Assembly: GCA_025210655.1 (NCBI GenBank)
Contig: JAOARG010000069.1
Coordinates: 62,001-126,000, forward strand
Reading direction: 5' to 3'
DNA: 64,000 nt
Origin: Bacillota bacterium
GTDB taxonomy: Bacteria; Bacillota; Clostridia; Peptostreptococcales; Acidaminobacteraceae
Part shown: positions 1 through 7,214 of the stretch, piece by piece
Layout of the letters: every line of letters starts with the position of its first letter
Position numbering within the stretch: position 1 is the first letter of the stretch
Notes under the pieces: model-generated
Told to the model about the DNA's origin: nothing
The model's database searches: none
What the model saw: only the letters and a program-made list of their open reading frames with translations
Translations under genes and position numbers: made by a program

Positions 1-253
1 AAACTGCATATAATACACCGCAAGTAATAGCTGCCCATTTTTTATTCATAAAGAAGCCAACCCAGTTGAAAATAACTGCCAAAACCAATAATGCCATATG
101 AGGCATTACCATTGCTGTTGCTAATGCTGTTCCTACCTGCTCAGCACCTTCTGTGCTGTTGATTCCACCAAAGAAATAACTGATAATATATACCATATAT
201 AATGATCCTAACACTGCTGAAACGAACATAACTTTACTTCTATTTTTAAACAT
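1..253 (-). CDS. Small multi-pass membrane protein, C-terminus off the window
   Basis: Reading the minus strand from ATG at 253 gives 84 codons without a stop up to the window edge, starting MFKNRSKVMFVSAVLGSLYM. A GGGGGAAG ribosome binding site precedes the ATG. Two or three hydrophobic segments are visible (about residues 8-28, 45-65 and 73 onward), so this is an integral membrane protein. I do not recognise the family. The gene is divergent from the NUDIX gene at 419, and the 165 nt between them should hold both promoters. Confidence 0.6.
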   Translation of the reverse strand, partial: MFKNRSKVMFVSAVLGSLYMVYIISYFFGGINSTEGAEQVGTALATAMVMPHMALLVLAVIFNWVGFFMNKKWAAITCGVLYAV

Positions 254-418
254 AATACTTCCCCCTATAGTTACTACAACGGGTAGTTTTAAGCTAAAAT
301 TAAAGTGACAGGCAAATATATGCATAGATATATTATTATGAGAAATTCCAAATTAATTATATAATAAAAAAAGCAAATAGTAAATTATTATAGGAATATT
401 AAAGAAAGGAAGAATTAA

Positions 419-832
419 ATGAAAGTAGAAATATTCGATATAGCTTTAGTAGATGAGAAAATCTTTAAATACGCAGTAATAGCAAGTAAATATAATGGGA
501 AATGGGTGCTTTGTAAACATCAAGAAAGGGATACTTGGGAAATACCTGGAGGTAGTCGCGAAAGCGGAGAATCTCTTTTGAATACTGCTAAAAGAGAATT
601 ATATGAGGAAACAGGTGCTAGTATTTTTCATATAAGAGAAGTGTGTGATTATTCTGTTACAGTTAATGAAAAAACTTCATACGGTAGATTGTTTTTAGCT
701 GACATTAGGAAATTTGATGATTTGCCAGAATCAGAAATTGAGAAAATAGACTTCTTTGATATATTGCCAGAGAATATGACATATCCTGATATTCAACCAC
801 TTCTTCATCAAAAAATATTAAAGGAAATATAA
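419..832 (+). CDS. NUDIX hydrolase
   Basis: 137 aa with a perfect NUDIX box at about residues 42-64 (G-x5-E-x7-REL-x-EE-x-G, seen as GSRESGE then RELYEETGA). The box binds the divalent metal that cleaves nucleoside-diphosphate-linked substrates. Length and layout resemble YtkD/MutT-like 8-oxo-dGTP or nucleotide pyrophosphatases, but the substrate cannot be read from sequence. AAAGGAAG precedes the ATG. The gene is 9 nt from the downstream DUF429 gene, so the two are probably cotranscribed. A clear paralog lies at 32171-32599 and shares the RDTWE-PGG segment and the YGRLF-AD-I segment. Confidence 0.9.
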   Translation: MKVEIFDIALVDEKIFKYAVIASKYNGKWVLCKHQERDTWEIPGGSRESGESLLNTAKRELYEETGASIFHIREVCDYSVTVNEKTSYGRLFLADIRKFDDLPESEIEKIDFFDILPENMTYPDIQPLLHQKILKEI

Positions 833-841
833 TGAGAGAAT

Positions 842-1534
842 ATGAAATTCATTGGGATAGATGTTCATAAGGATGGTTTGATGGTAGCATGTATAAATGA
901 AAATTTAGAAATACTTATTTTAGAAGAAATGACAAGGGAAGAATTTTATAAGTTTGCCTCTGAGGAAAAAATTCAAATCATAGCAATTGATGCACCTTTA
1001 GGCCCTAATATAGGACTAATGGATGATGAAATTTATAGAAAGAATCTAGATACAAATATCAATGGGCATTATAATAAAAAGGTTAGTGAGTACAAACTTT
1101 CAAAGATGGGAATTAGGGCCTTTTCTACACCGAAAAATCTTGGAGAATTAGTTGGTTGGAAGTCATGGATGAAGATAGGTTTTGAATTAAATGATAGACT
1201 CATTTCTATGGGATATCATAAGATATCTTCTGATAGAATGGATAATGTTGAAAGAGGCATAATTGAAGTTTTTCCCCATGGTTCTTTTAAAGTACTTTTA
1301 GGGAAGAGACCTGAGAAAAAGTCTACTATAGAAGGAATAAATCAAAGAAAATCCATACTTGAGGAGGTAGGATTTTCTGATATAGATAAATACTTACTAA
1401 ATATAAGTAGAAAACTTGCTACTGATAAGTTGGATTCATTGATAGGGGCATATACTGCTCTAAAAATATTTAAAAAACAATCAGTTTTTGTAGGAGATTC
1501 TTTAGAAGGTGAAATAGCTTTACCATTAAAATAA
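842..1534 (+). CDS. DUF429 family protein, predicted RNase H-like fold
   Basis: 230 aa. It opens with MKFIGIDVHKDG and continues to IIAIDAPLGP, the two Asp-containing strands typical of DUF429 proteins (predicted RNase H-like nucleases). A C-terminal DKLDSLIGAYTALK segment gives the third conserved acidic motif. The biochemical role of the family is unsettled. The gene follows the NUDIX gene by 9 nt and is closed by a hairpin terminator. Confidence 0.75.
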   Translation: MKFIGIDVHKDGLMVACINENLEILILEEMTREEFYKFASEEKIQIIAIDAPLGPNIGLMDDEIYRKNLDTNINGHYNKKVSEYKLSKMGIRAFSTPKNLGELVGWKSWMKIGFELNDRLISMGYHKISSDRMDNVERGIIEVFPHGSFKVLLGKRPEKKSTIEGINQRKSILEEVGFSDIDKYLLNISRKLATDKLDSLIGAYTALKIFKKQSVFVGDSLEGEIALPLK

Positions 1535-1562
1535 GTTTGCCAATTTTGGCAAACTTTATTTA
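1533..1562 (+). terminator. Intrinsic terminator after the DUF429 gene
   Basis: Arms AAGTTTGCC and GGCAAACTT pair perfectly around a 6-nt loop and are followed by a T-rich stretch. The stem begins inside the stop codon of the preceding gene. Confidence 0.85.
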
Positions 1563-1661
1563 TTTTAATAATTTATATGATAAAATTTGAGTATAAAGGA
1601 GAAAGTGTATTGACATCTACCACTTGCATTAATTTGTGATAAAAAAAGAGGGAATAATTAA

Positions 1662-1883
1662 ATGAGTAGTGATTTTGAAACTAATATTAGAAGAATAAAA
1701 GCTATAAAGAATCTTTTACTTATATTTGCTATAGGTTTCTTGTTTATCGGTCTTATTGCATATTTTATGGGATATGGTAATAAGATATATTACATAATAG
1801 AACTTGTATGTTTGTTTTTATATTATCCTATGTCGATGTATTATGACAAAAAAGAAATGGAAATGAGGAATATGAATGAATAA
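1662..1883 (+). CDS. Small two-helix membrane protein
   Basis: 73 aa with a charged N-terminus, two predicted transmembrane helices (about residues 17-40 and 46-64) and a Lys/Glu-rich cytoplasmic tail. No family recognised. Its last codons overlap the start of the prolyl-tRNA deacylase gene by 8 nt (ATGAATGAATAA), so the two are translationally coupled. Confidence 0.6.
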   Translation: MSSDFETNIRRIKAIKNLLLIFAIGFLFIGLIAYFMGYGNKIYYIIELVCLFLYYPMSMYYDKKEMEMRNMNE

Positions 1884-2355
1884 AGTGCTTAGTAATTTAG
1901 AAGAATTAAATATTGAATATAAGCTTTATGAACATGAGGCAGTTTTTACAGTTGAAGAGGCTGAGGCAATTGATATCGAAATACCAGGAGCACACTGTAA
2001 GAATTTATTCCTAAGAAATAGAAAAGGTAATGTTCATTATTTAGTAATATTGGAGAGTCAAAAAAGATTGGATTTAAAAAGTTTATCAAAAAAAATCAAC
2101 TCAACTAGTCTTTCACTGGCATCATCAGAAAGATTAATGAAACATTTAGGTGTTATTCCGGGATCAGTTACAGTTTTTGGATTGATAAATGATTTAGAAA
2201 ATACTGTAGAACTAATAGTAGATCAGGATTTGAAGAAGTTCGGGACTATTAATTTTCATCCGAATGTTAATACTGCAACTATAAACATTAAATATGAAGA
2301 TTTTGAGAAATTTGTAAAGTCCAGAGGAAAAAACATCAAATACTTAGAATTTTAA
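1876..2355 (+). CDS. YbaK/ProX-type aminoacyl-tRNA deacylase (prolyl-tRNA synthetase-associated domain)
   Basis: 159 aa covering a single YbaK/EbsC domain. VFTVEEAEAIDIEIPGAHCK followed by NLFLRNRKG is the signature of the PrdX/ProXp-ala group, which hydrolyses Ala mischarged on tRNA-Pro. The Lys in CKNLF matches the conserved catalytic-site lysine of this superfamily. Length is normal for the free-standing editing proteins. It overlaps the small membrane-protein gene upstream. The prefix prdX is used for such genes in proline-fermenting clostridia, but no proline reductase genes are visible here, so I leave the symbol blank. Confidence 0.85.
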   Translation: MNKVLSNLEELNIEYKLYEHEAVFTVEEAEAIDIEIPGAHCKNLFLRNRKGNVHYLVILESQKRLDLKSLSKKINSTSLSLASSERLMKHLGVIPGSVTVFGLINDLENTVELIVDQDLKKFGTINFHPNVNTATINIKYEDFEKFVKSRGKNIKYLEF

Positions 2356-2508
2356 TTTGAAATTTTAGTAGGGTTATTAATACATGATTGTTGTTATATA
2401 TTGAGGAGAGATGTATGGAAATAAGAGAAGTAAAGAAAGAGTAAAGACAGATTAATTTATATATATTTAGGTATGTATATAAATAATTGAATAATGGGAG
2501 GTATTATT

Positions 2509-2979
2509 ATGCTAAGGAAGGCATTTTTGGACGTTTTTGAAGATGAAATTATATCAAAGTCTGGAAGGATAGTATTGACCGACAAGTTTTATGACATTGA
2601 CATTAGGGATAAGTCCATAACTAGAATACTTGCAGATAATAAAATGAGAGAGCAATTCAATATAATGTTTGTAAGGGAATATAATAATGATAATTTTGAA
2701 AATATGGTTAATTCAATAATGAAAATGCATATGCGTCTATTATCAGGAATTAATGAGTACGATATAGTATCAAATATAGAACTGAACTTGATAAAAGTAA
2801 CTTATAGAGATTTACTTTTTGATTTAATGAAGTTAACAGAAGATGAAAGCATCATAACAGATGATGTTCAAAATAAATATATAGCTTGTATGGAGAGCAT
2901 GAAAGCCATATACATAGATATGTTTTCTAGAAGTGATAAAGATCTTTCTGAAATAATCTTAAGCTTGAATAGAATATAA
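2509..2979 (+). CDS. Hypothetical alpha-helical protein
   Basis: 156 aa, not recognised. An in-frame ATG exists at 2494, but GGGAGG at 2496-2501 is the ribosome binding site and lies 7 nt before the ATG at 2509, so the protein begins MLRKAFLDVFEDE. The sequence is mostly helical and acidic, without signal peptide or transmembrane segment. The general shape recalls TetR-like ligand-binding helical bundles, but no DNA-binding helix-turn-helix can be assigned. It stands alone between the deacylase and the BusR-like regulator. Confidence 0.55.
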   Translation: MLRKAFLDVFEDEIISKSGRIVLTDKFYDIDIRDKSITRILADNKMREQFNIMFVREYNNDNFENMVNSIMKMHMRLLSGINEYDIVSNIELNLIKVTYRDLLFDLMKLTEDESIITDDVQNKYIACMESMKAIYIDMFSRSDKDLSEIILSLNRI

Positions 2980-3060
2980 ACAACTTTTACTGAAAGAAAG
3001 TAAGAATTTACAAGGACTTTAGCTAATTGAATTTATAATGAATATTTTTGATGGATATTA

Positions 3061-3088
3061 TTGACTTTCACATATTTACTGGTATCAT
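3061..3088 (+). promoter_or_regulatory. Candidate promoter of the BusR-like regulator
   Basis: TTGACT at 3061-3066 and TATCAT at 3083-3088 are separated by 16 nt and lie about 35 nt before the ATG at 3124. This is a plausible sigma-A promoter with imperfect hexamers. Confidence 0.45.
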
Positions 3089-3123
3089 ATTACTTGATGA
3101 GAATGAAGTTTTGAGGTGTGGTT

Positions 3124-3741
3124 ATGAGAGTAAGAGAGTCGAAGTATAAAAATATAGCTCTTGATATTGCTTATAGAATTGTTAATGGTGAATTAGCTGT
3201 AGATTCTAAGTTAAGTGGACGGTCAAAGTTTTCAAGTGAGTATAATGTTTCTCCAGAAACTATTAGGAAGTCTGTTTCACTTTTAAGGGCTGCGGGTGTT
3301 GTAGAAGTTAGTGAAAAAAAGGGTATAGTCATAAAAAGTGTTGAGATGGCAGATTTGTATATTAAGCGTAATGATAGTATAAAATCATTAAGCCAATTGA
3401 ACTCAAATATTGCTAATTTGGTTAAGGAAAAAAGAAAAATTGAAGATGAAATCAATAAAAATTTACAAGAAGTTATTGATTCAGCTTCAAAGATGAAGAC
3501 ACAGAAAGATATCACACCATATGAGATTCAGGTCTTTAATGAATCTTGGATTGTTGGAGAAAAATTAAAGAACTTGAATATTTGGGATAAAACGGGATGT
3601 ACAATAATTGCAATAAAAAGAGGAAATGAAACCATGATATCCCCAGATCCTGAAAGAGAATTACATGCAAATGATTTAATACTATTTGTATGTGAGTCTC
3701 AAAATATAAATAATATGTTTGATTTTATATATAATATATAA
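3124..3741 (+). CDS. busR: BusR-like c-di-AMP-responsive repressor of betaine transport (GntR HTH + RCK_C)
   Basis: 205 aa. A GntR-type winged helix fills about residues 1-70 (FSSEYNVSPETIRKSVSLLR is the recognition region). A coiled-coil follows (about 78-122, heptads in SLSQLNSNIANLVKEKRK). The C-terminus, from about 135, is a TrkA_C/RCK_C domain (VGEKLKNLN then IIAIKRGNETMISPDPER). This order is that of BusR of Streptococcus and Lactococcus, which represses the betaine transporter when c-di-AMP binds RCK_C. The betaine ABC genes directly downstream and the matching operators support the same role here. ATG 3124 is preferred over GTG 3118 because GAGGTG (3113-3118) is the binding site. Ligand binding is inferred. 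Confidence 0.85.
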   Translation: MRVRESKYKNIALDIAYRIVNGELAVDSKLSGRSKFSSEYNVSPETIRKSVSLLRAAGVVEVSEKKGIVIKSVEMADLYIKRNDSIKSLSQLNSNIANLVKEKRKIEDEINKNLQEVIDSASKMKTQKDITPYEIQVFNESWIVGEKLKNLNIWDKTGCTIIAIKRGNETMISPDPERELHANDLILFVCESQNINNMFDFIYNI

Positions 3742-3748
3742 ACATGTT

Positions 3749-3780
3749 AAAAAGTCGAAAATAATCGGCTTTTTTTTATT
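3749..3780 (+). terminator. Terminator after the BusR-like gene
   Basis: AAAGTCGA and TCGGCTTT form an 8-bp stem with one G-T pair around AAATAA and run into eight T. It separates the regulator from the transporter promoter. Confidence 0.8.
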
Positions 3781-3829
3781 TTTTGAAAAAAATATATATT
3801 TTGTGAAGTCTAGTAATAGAGTTGTGTTG

Positions 3830-3865
3830 AGTCGTTTTCGACTCGAAAGTGAGTCGAAAATGACT
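3830..3865 (+). promoter_or_regulatory. Bipartite candidate BusR operator
   Basis: Two 15-nt arms (3830-3844 and 3851-3865) form an inverted repeat with one mismatch. Each arm contains its own palindrome: GTCGTTTTCGAC at 3831-3842 and GTCGAAAATGAC at 3853-3864, both GTC-N6-GAC. Their starts, and so their centres, are exactly 22 bp apart. The right site ends against the -35 hexamer of the betaine promoter. S. agalactiae BusR is reported to read a bipartite motif separated by 22 bp using its coiled-coil as a ruler. Confidence 0.75.
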
Positions 3866-3893
3866 TGACATGTGCAAATTTTAAAAATATGAT
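3865..3893 (+). promoter_or_regulatory. Sigma-A promoter of the betaine transporter operon
   Basis: A perfect TTGACA at 3865-3870 and TATGAT at 3888-3893 are separated by 17 nt. Transcription should start near 3900. The -35 abuts the bipartite operator and the start region overlaps a third palindrome. Confidence 0.85.
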
Positions 3894-3897
3894 TAAG

Positions 3898-3913
3898 TTG
3901 TCAGTGTTGACAA
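3898..3913 (+). promoter_or_regulatory. Third palindromic operator candidate at the transcription start
   Basis: TTGTCA and TGACAA pair perfectly around GTGT. The core GTC-N6-GAC (3900-3911) has the same form as the two upstream sites. A half-site TTGTCA recurs at 3932-3937. A protein bound here would block the start site directly. Confidence 0.55.
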
Positions 3914-3952
3914 TTCGCGAATCAAAATAAGTTGTCAGAAGTGGAGGATAAG

Positions 3953-4951
3953 ATGAATAAAAAATTATTTGTATTACTTATATTTGCAATGGGATTACTA
4001 TTTACGGCTTGTGGTAGCTCAGAAGGAACTATTGAGATAGAGAAAAAGATTAGGCTTGGGGAACAGGATTGGGATAGTGCTAGATTCCACTGTAGTGTAG
4101 CCAAGTATATTATTGAAAAAGGTTATGATTATGATGTAGAACTTGTATCAGGATCATCGAATAACTTGAATGTTGCTGTTAATATAAATGATGTGGACGT
4201 ATTAATGGAAATGTGGACAGATAATTATCCAGAATATGAAAGCTCTATAGAAGCAGGTACAATGGTGAAATTAGGAGTAAATTTTGATGATAATATGCAG
4301 GGACTATACGTTCCAAGATATGTTGTTGAAGGTGATGAATCAAGGGGAATAAAGGCTGTAGCACCAGATTTAAAGACTGTAGATGATTTGAATAAGTATC
4401 CTGAATTATTTCCTGATCCTGCAGATGATAGTAAAGGCATGATTGTAAATGCACCTCCAAGTTGGATTGTTTCTCAAATAATGGAAGAAAAAATAAGTTT
4501 ATATGATTTAGATGAAAAATACAATCTTTTTAGTCCTGGAGCAACATCATCTTTATTTGCATCATTAACAGGTGCATATGAAGCAGGAGAACCTTGGGTC
4601 GGATATATGTGGGAACCAACATGGATTTCTGGAGGATATGATTTGATAAGGCTTACAGAAAATCCTTTTGAAGAGGCATTATGGGAAGATGGATATAAAT
4701 GTGATTTTAAAGCAATACCAGTTGAAGTAATAGGAAGTAAGATGTTTGTAGAAAATCATGGTGAAGTAGCTGATTTTTTAAGAAACTATCATACTTCGGC
4801 AGAAATTACTGCTAAGGCACTAATGTATATGAAAGAAAACGATGCATCAATAGATGAAGCCGCTCATAAGTTTTTAGAAGAGAACACAGAAATGTGGTCT
4901 ACTTGGTTGAATGAAGAAGCTAAAAACAAGGTTCTTGAAAGTTTAAAATAG
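3953..4951 (+). CDS. opuAC: Glycine betaine/proline ABC transporter substrate-binding lipoprotein
   Basis: 332 aa. An N-terminal lipoprotein signal ends in LLFTAC|GSS, so the protein is anchored outside the membrane. The rest is an OpuAC/ProX-type binding domain with several Trp-rich stretches (DNYPEYESS, EPWVGYMWEPTW) of the kind that form the aromatic cage for quaternary ammonium compounds. The TTG at 3932 lies in the operator zone and is rejected; GTGGAGG stands 6 nt before ATG 3953. First gene of a three-gene operon; in BusA systems this domain is instead fused to the permease. Confidence 0.9.
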   Translation: MNKKLFVLLIFAMGLLFTACGSSEGTIEIEKKIRLGEQDWDSARFHCSVAKYIIEKGYDYDVELVSGSSNNLNVAVNINDVDVLMEMWTDNYPEYESSIEAGTMVKLGVNFDDNMQGLYVPRYVVEGDESRGIKAVAPDLKTVDDLNKYPELFPDPADDSKGMIVNAPPSWIVSQIMEEKISLYDLDEKYNLFSPGATSSLFASLTGAYEAGEPWVGYMWEPTWISGGYDLIRLTENPFEEALWEDGYKCDFKAIPVEVIGSKMFVENHGEVADFLRNYHTSAEITAKALMYMKENDASIDEAAHKFLEENTEMWSTWLNEEAKNKVLESLK

Positions 4952-4958
4952 TATGAGT

Positions 4959-4989
4959 ATATGATACTAGCATCCTGCTAGTATCATAT
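4959..4989 (+). other. Intercistronic stem-loop between binding protein and permease genes
   Basis: A perfect 14-bp stem (arms ATATGATACTAGCA and TGCTAGTATCATAT) with a TCC loop. There is no T-run, so it is better read as an mRNA stabiliser or processing site than as a full terminator. Such hairpins commonly raise the level of the binding-protein message over the membrane components. Confidence 0.75.
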
Positions 4990-5005
4990 TTATTAGGAGG
5001 ACAAT

Positions 5006-5851
5006 ATGGAATTTCCAATTTTAATAGATTTGAATTTAGGGGATGGAGTTAAGAATTTTATTATGTATTTGACTACAAGCCATGCAGATATATTTAAGAT
5101 AATAAAAAAATCTGTTCTACAATTTTTACTTCACCTTCAAGGTGGGATGCTTGCTATACCATGGTTTGTGTACATACTTGTAGTATTTTTACTTGGATGG
5201 AAATTGAAGTCACTTAAATCAGGTATATTTTACGCTATTATGATATTTTTTATAGGTAATTTAGGTTATTGGGAGGATACGATATTAACTTTAGCTATAG
5301 TATTAGCGTCAGTAATTATATCCCTGATTTTTGGTATTCCTCTTGGAATACTATGTGCATATAAGGAAAGAGCAGAAAGAATAGTCAGACCAATACTTGA
5401 TGCTATGCAGACTATGCCCAGTTTTGTATATCTAATACCTGCTATAATGTTTTTTGGTTTAGGTAATGTTCCAGCAGTATTTGCAACTACTATTTATTCA
5501 TTACCACCTGTAATTCGACTAACCACTTTGGCAATTAAGTCTGTTTCGGATGATATGATAGAGGCTGCAAATTCTTTTGGAGCAAATTTTTGGCAAAAGT
5601 TATTTAAGGTAGAACTGCCTCAAGCCGTACCTACTATTATGGCTGGTGTAAATCAGACAACAATGATGGCAATGGCAATGGTTGTTGTATCTTCAATGAT
5701 TGGTGCTAAAGGTCTTGGATATAATGTGCTAGTTGCAATAAATAGAGCAGATATTTCAATGGGATTCGAGGCTGGTATTTCAATCGTATTTTTGGCGATA
5801 GTTATTGACAGACTTACTCAAGCAGTAGCTAATAAGTATAACTATAGTTAG
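5006..5851 (+). CDS. opuAB: Glycine betaine ABC transporter permease
   Basis: 281 aa with about six to seven transmembrane helices. The binding-protein-dependent permease signature with the EAA loop is at about residues 185-205 (DMIEAANSFGANFWQKLFKVELPQAVPTI), which contacts the ATPase. Family is ProW/OpuAB. TTAGGAGG precedes the ATG. It lies 54 nt after the binding-protein gene and 8 nt before the ATPase gene. Confidence 0.92.
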   Translation: MEFPILIDLNLGDGVKNFIMYLTTSHADIFKIIKKSVLQFLLHLQGGMLAIPWFVYILVVFLLGWKLKSLKSGIFYAIMIFFIGNLGYWEDTILTLAIVLASVIISLIFGIPLGILCAYKERAERIVRPILDAMQTMPSFVYLIPAIMFFGLGNVPAVFATTIYSLPPVIRLTTLAIKSVSDDMIEAANSFGANFWQKLFKVELPQAVPTIMAGVNQTTMMAMAMVVVSSMIGAKGLGYNVLVAINRADISMGFEAGISIVFLAIVIDRLTQAVANKYNYS

Positions 5852-5859
5852 GAGGATTT

Positions 5860-7029
5860 ATGGAGAATATTATAGAAATAAAAAATTTAACTAAAATATA
5901 TGGTTCCAATCCCAAAAAGGCCATGAAGTGTATAGATGAAGGTTTAAGTAAATCTGAAATATTAGAATCAACAGGAATGACAGTTGGTCTTAAGGATATA
6001 AATTTCGAAGTAAAACCGGGTGAAACCTTTGTTATAATGGGCTTATCGGGAAGTGGTAAGTCAACTCTGATAAGATGTTTGAATCTACTTCATAAACCTT
6101 CATTTGGTGAAATCAATATACTTGATAAGAATATTGTTAAACTAAACAAAAAGGATTTGAGAGAATTCAGAAAAAATAATATTTCGATGGTTTTCCAGAA
6201 CTTCGGATTATTTAATCATATGAATGTTATAGAAAATGTTCAGTTTGGACTAGAAATGAAAAAAACGCCAAATGGAAAAAGATATAAATTAGCAAAAGAA
6301 GCAATAGAATCTGTAGGACTTGAGGGATATGAGGAAAGTGAAATAGGAGATCTTAGTGGAGGTATGAAACAAAGAGTTGGATTAGCAAGAGCTCTCGCTA
6401 ATAATCCAGATATTTTACTTATGGATGAACCATTCAGTGCTTTGGACCCACTTATAAAGAAGGAAATGCATGAGGAACTATTAGATCTTCAGTCAAAACT
6501 TAAAAAGACAATAGTTTTTATTACCCATGATGTAAATGAAGCATTCAAACTAGGTGATAGAATAGCAGTCTTAAAAGATGGTGAACTTATTCAGATAGGT
6601 ACACCAACAGAGTTTATTTCAAATCCTGAAAATGAGTATATAGAAAAATTTATTGAAGATGTTGATAAATTAAGGGTAATAAAATGTAAGGATATTATGA
6701 GAAAAAATTGGTTGAAAATCGGAGTTGAATCATCTCCTAAGGTAGCCATAATGGAGATGGAAAAAGTTGGAAAAGAAATAGTCGTTTCTGTAGACAAAAA
6801 CAGACAACCCTTGGGTTACTTGACTTTAGATGATTGTATATATGCTAAGAAAAATGATAAAGCATTAAGTGAGTTTGTGAAGAAGGATTATATAAAAGTG
6901 AATAAAGATGTCTATGTGAAGGATATTATTGAAGATGTTTTTACTACACCTTATCCAGTAGTAGTCAGGGATAAAACTGAAAAAATGATAGGTGTAATAC
7001 CTAGAGCGAAATTCATGCAGTATATATGA
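5860..7029 (+). CDS. opuAA: Glycine betaine ABC transporter ATPase with CBS domains
   Basis: 389 aa. Walker A GLSGSGKST at about residue 61, Q-loop VFQNFGL, signature LSGGMKQR, Walker B LLMDEPF and switch His in ITHDVNEA are all present. The first about 45 residues carry the OpuAA/ProV insertion (PKKAMKCIDEGLSKSEIL). Residues from about 272 form two CBS domains, which in OpuA proteins sense ionic strength and can bind c-di-AMP. A c-di-AMP signal may therefore act on both transcription (BusR) and transport; this is inference. Confidence 0.93.
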   Translation: MENIIEIKNLTKIYGSNPKKAMKCIDEGLSKSEILESTGMTVGLKDINFEVKPGETFVIMGLSGSGKSTLIRCLNLLHKPSFGEINILDKNIVKLNKKDLREFRKNNISMVFQNFGLFNHMNVIENVQFGLEMKKTPNGKRYKLAKEAIESVGLEGYEESEIGDLSGGMKQRVGLARALANNPDILLMDEPFSALDPLIKKEMHEELLDLQSKLKKTIVFITHDVNEAFKLGDRIAVLKDGELIQIGTPTEFISNPENEYIEKFIEDVDKLRVIKCKDIMRKNWLKIGVESSPKVAIMEMEKVGKEIVVSVDKNRQPLGYLTLDDCIYAKKNDKALSEFVKKDYIKVNKDVYVKDIIEDVFTTPYPVVVRDKTEKMIGVIPRAKFMQYI

Positions 7030-7032
7030 AAT

Positions 7033-7063
7033 AAAGGGGCAGTCGTTAAACGACTGCCCCTTT
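7033..7063 (+). terminator. Terminator of the betaine transporter operon
   Basis: A GC-rich stem with arms AAAGGGGCAGTCGT and ACGACTGCCCCTTT, followed by TTTCTG. It starts 4 nt after the ATPase stop codon. Confidence 0.85.
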
Positions 7064-7214
7064 CTGTATTGAGAAAATTAGTTAATTAGTGGTCTTGAAC
7101 TTTTACATATAGCACCTAGGAGTAAATTTATAAAATTATAATCCTCGAGGATATACGTTGGATACATCCATAAATTATTATGTAGTTACATTAATAATTA
7201 GAGGAGCGGATAAT

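Noticed and set aside
2494..2508. ATG at 2494 as the start of the hypothetical gene
   Set aside because: It overlaps the GGGAGG ribosome binding site that serves ATG 2509.
3932..3952. TTG start for the betaine-binding lipoprotein
   Set aside because: It would add seven residues before the lipoprotein signal and lies in a half-operator; GTGGAGG points to ATG 3953.
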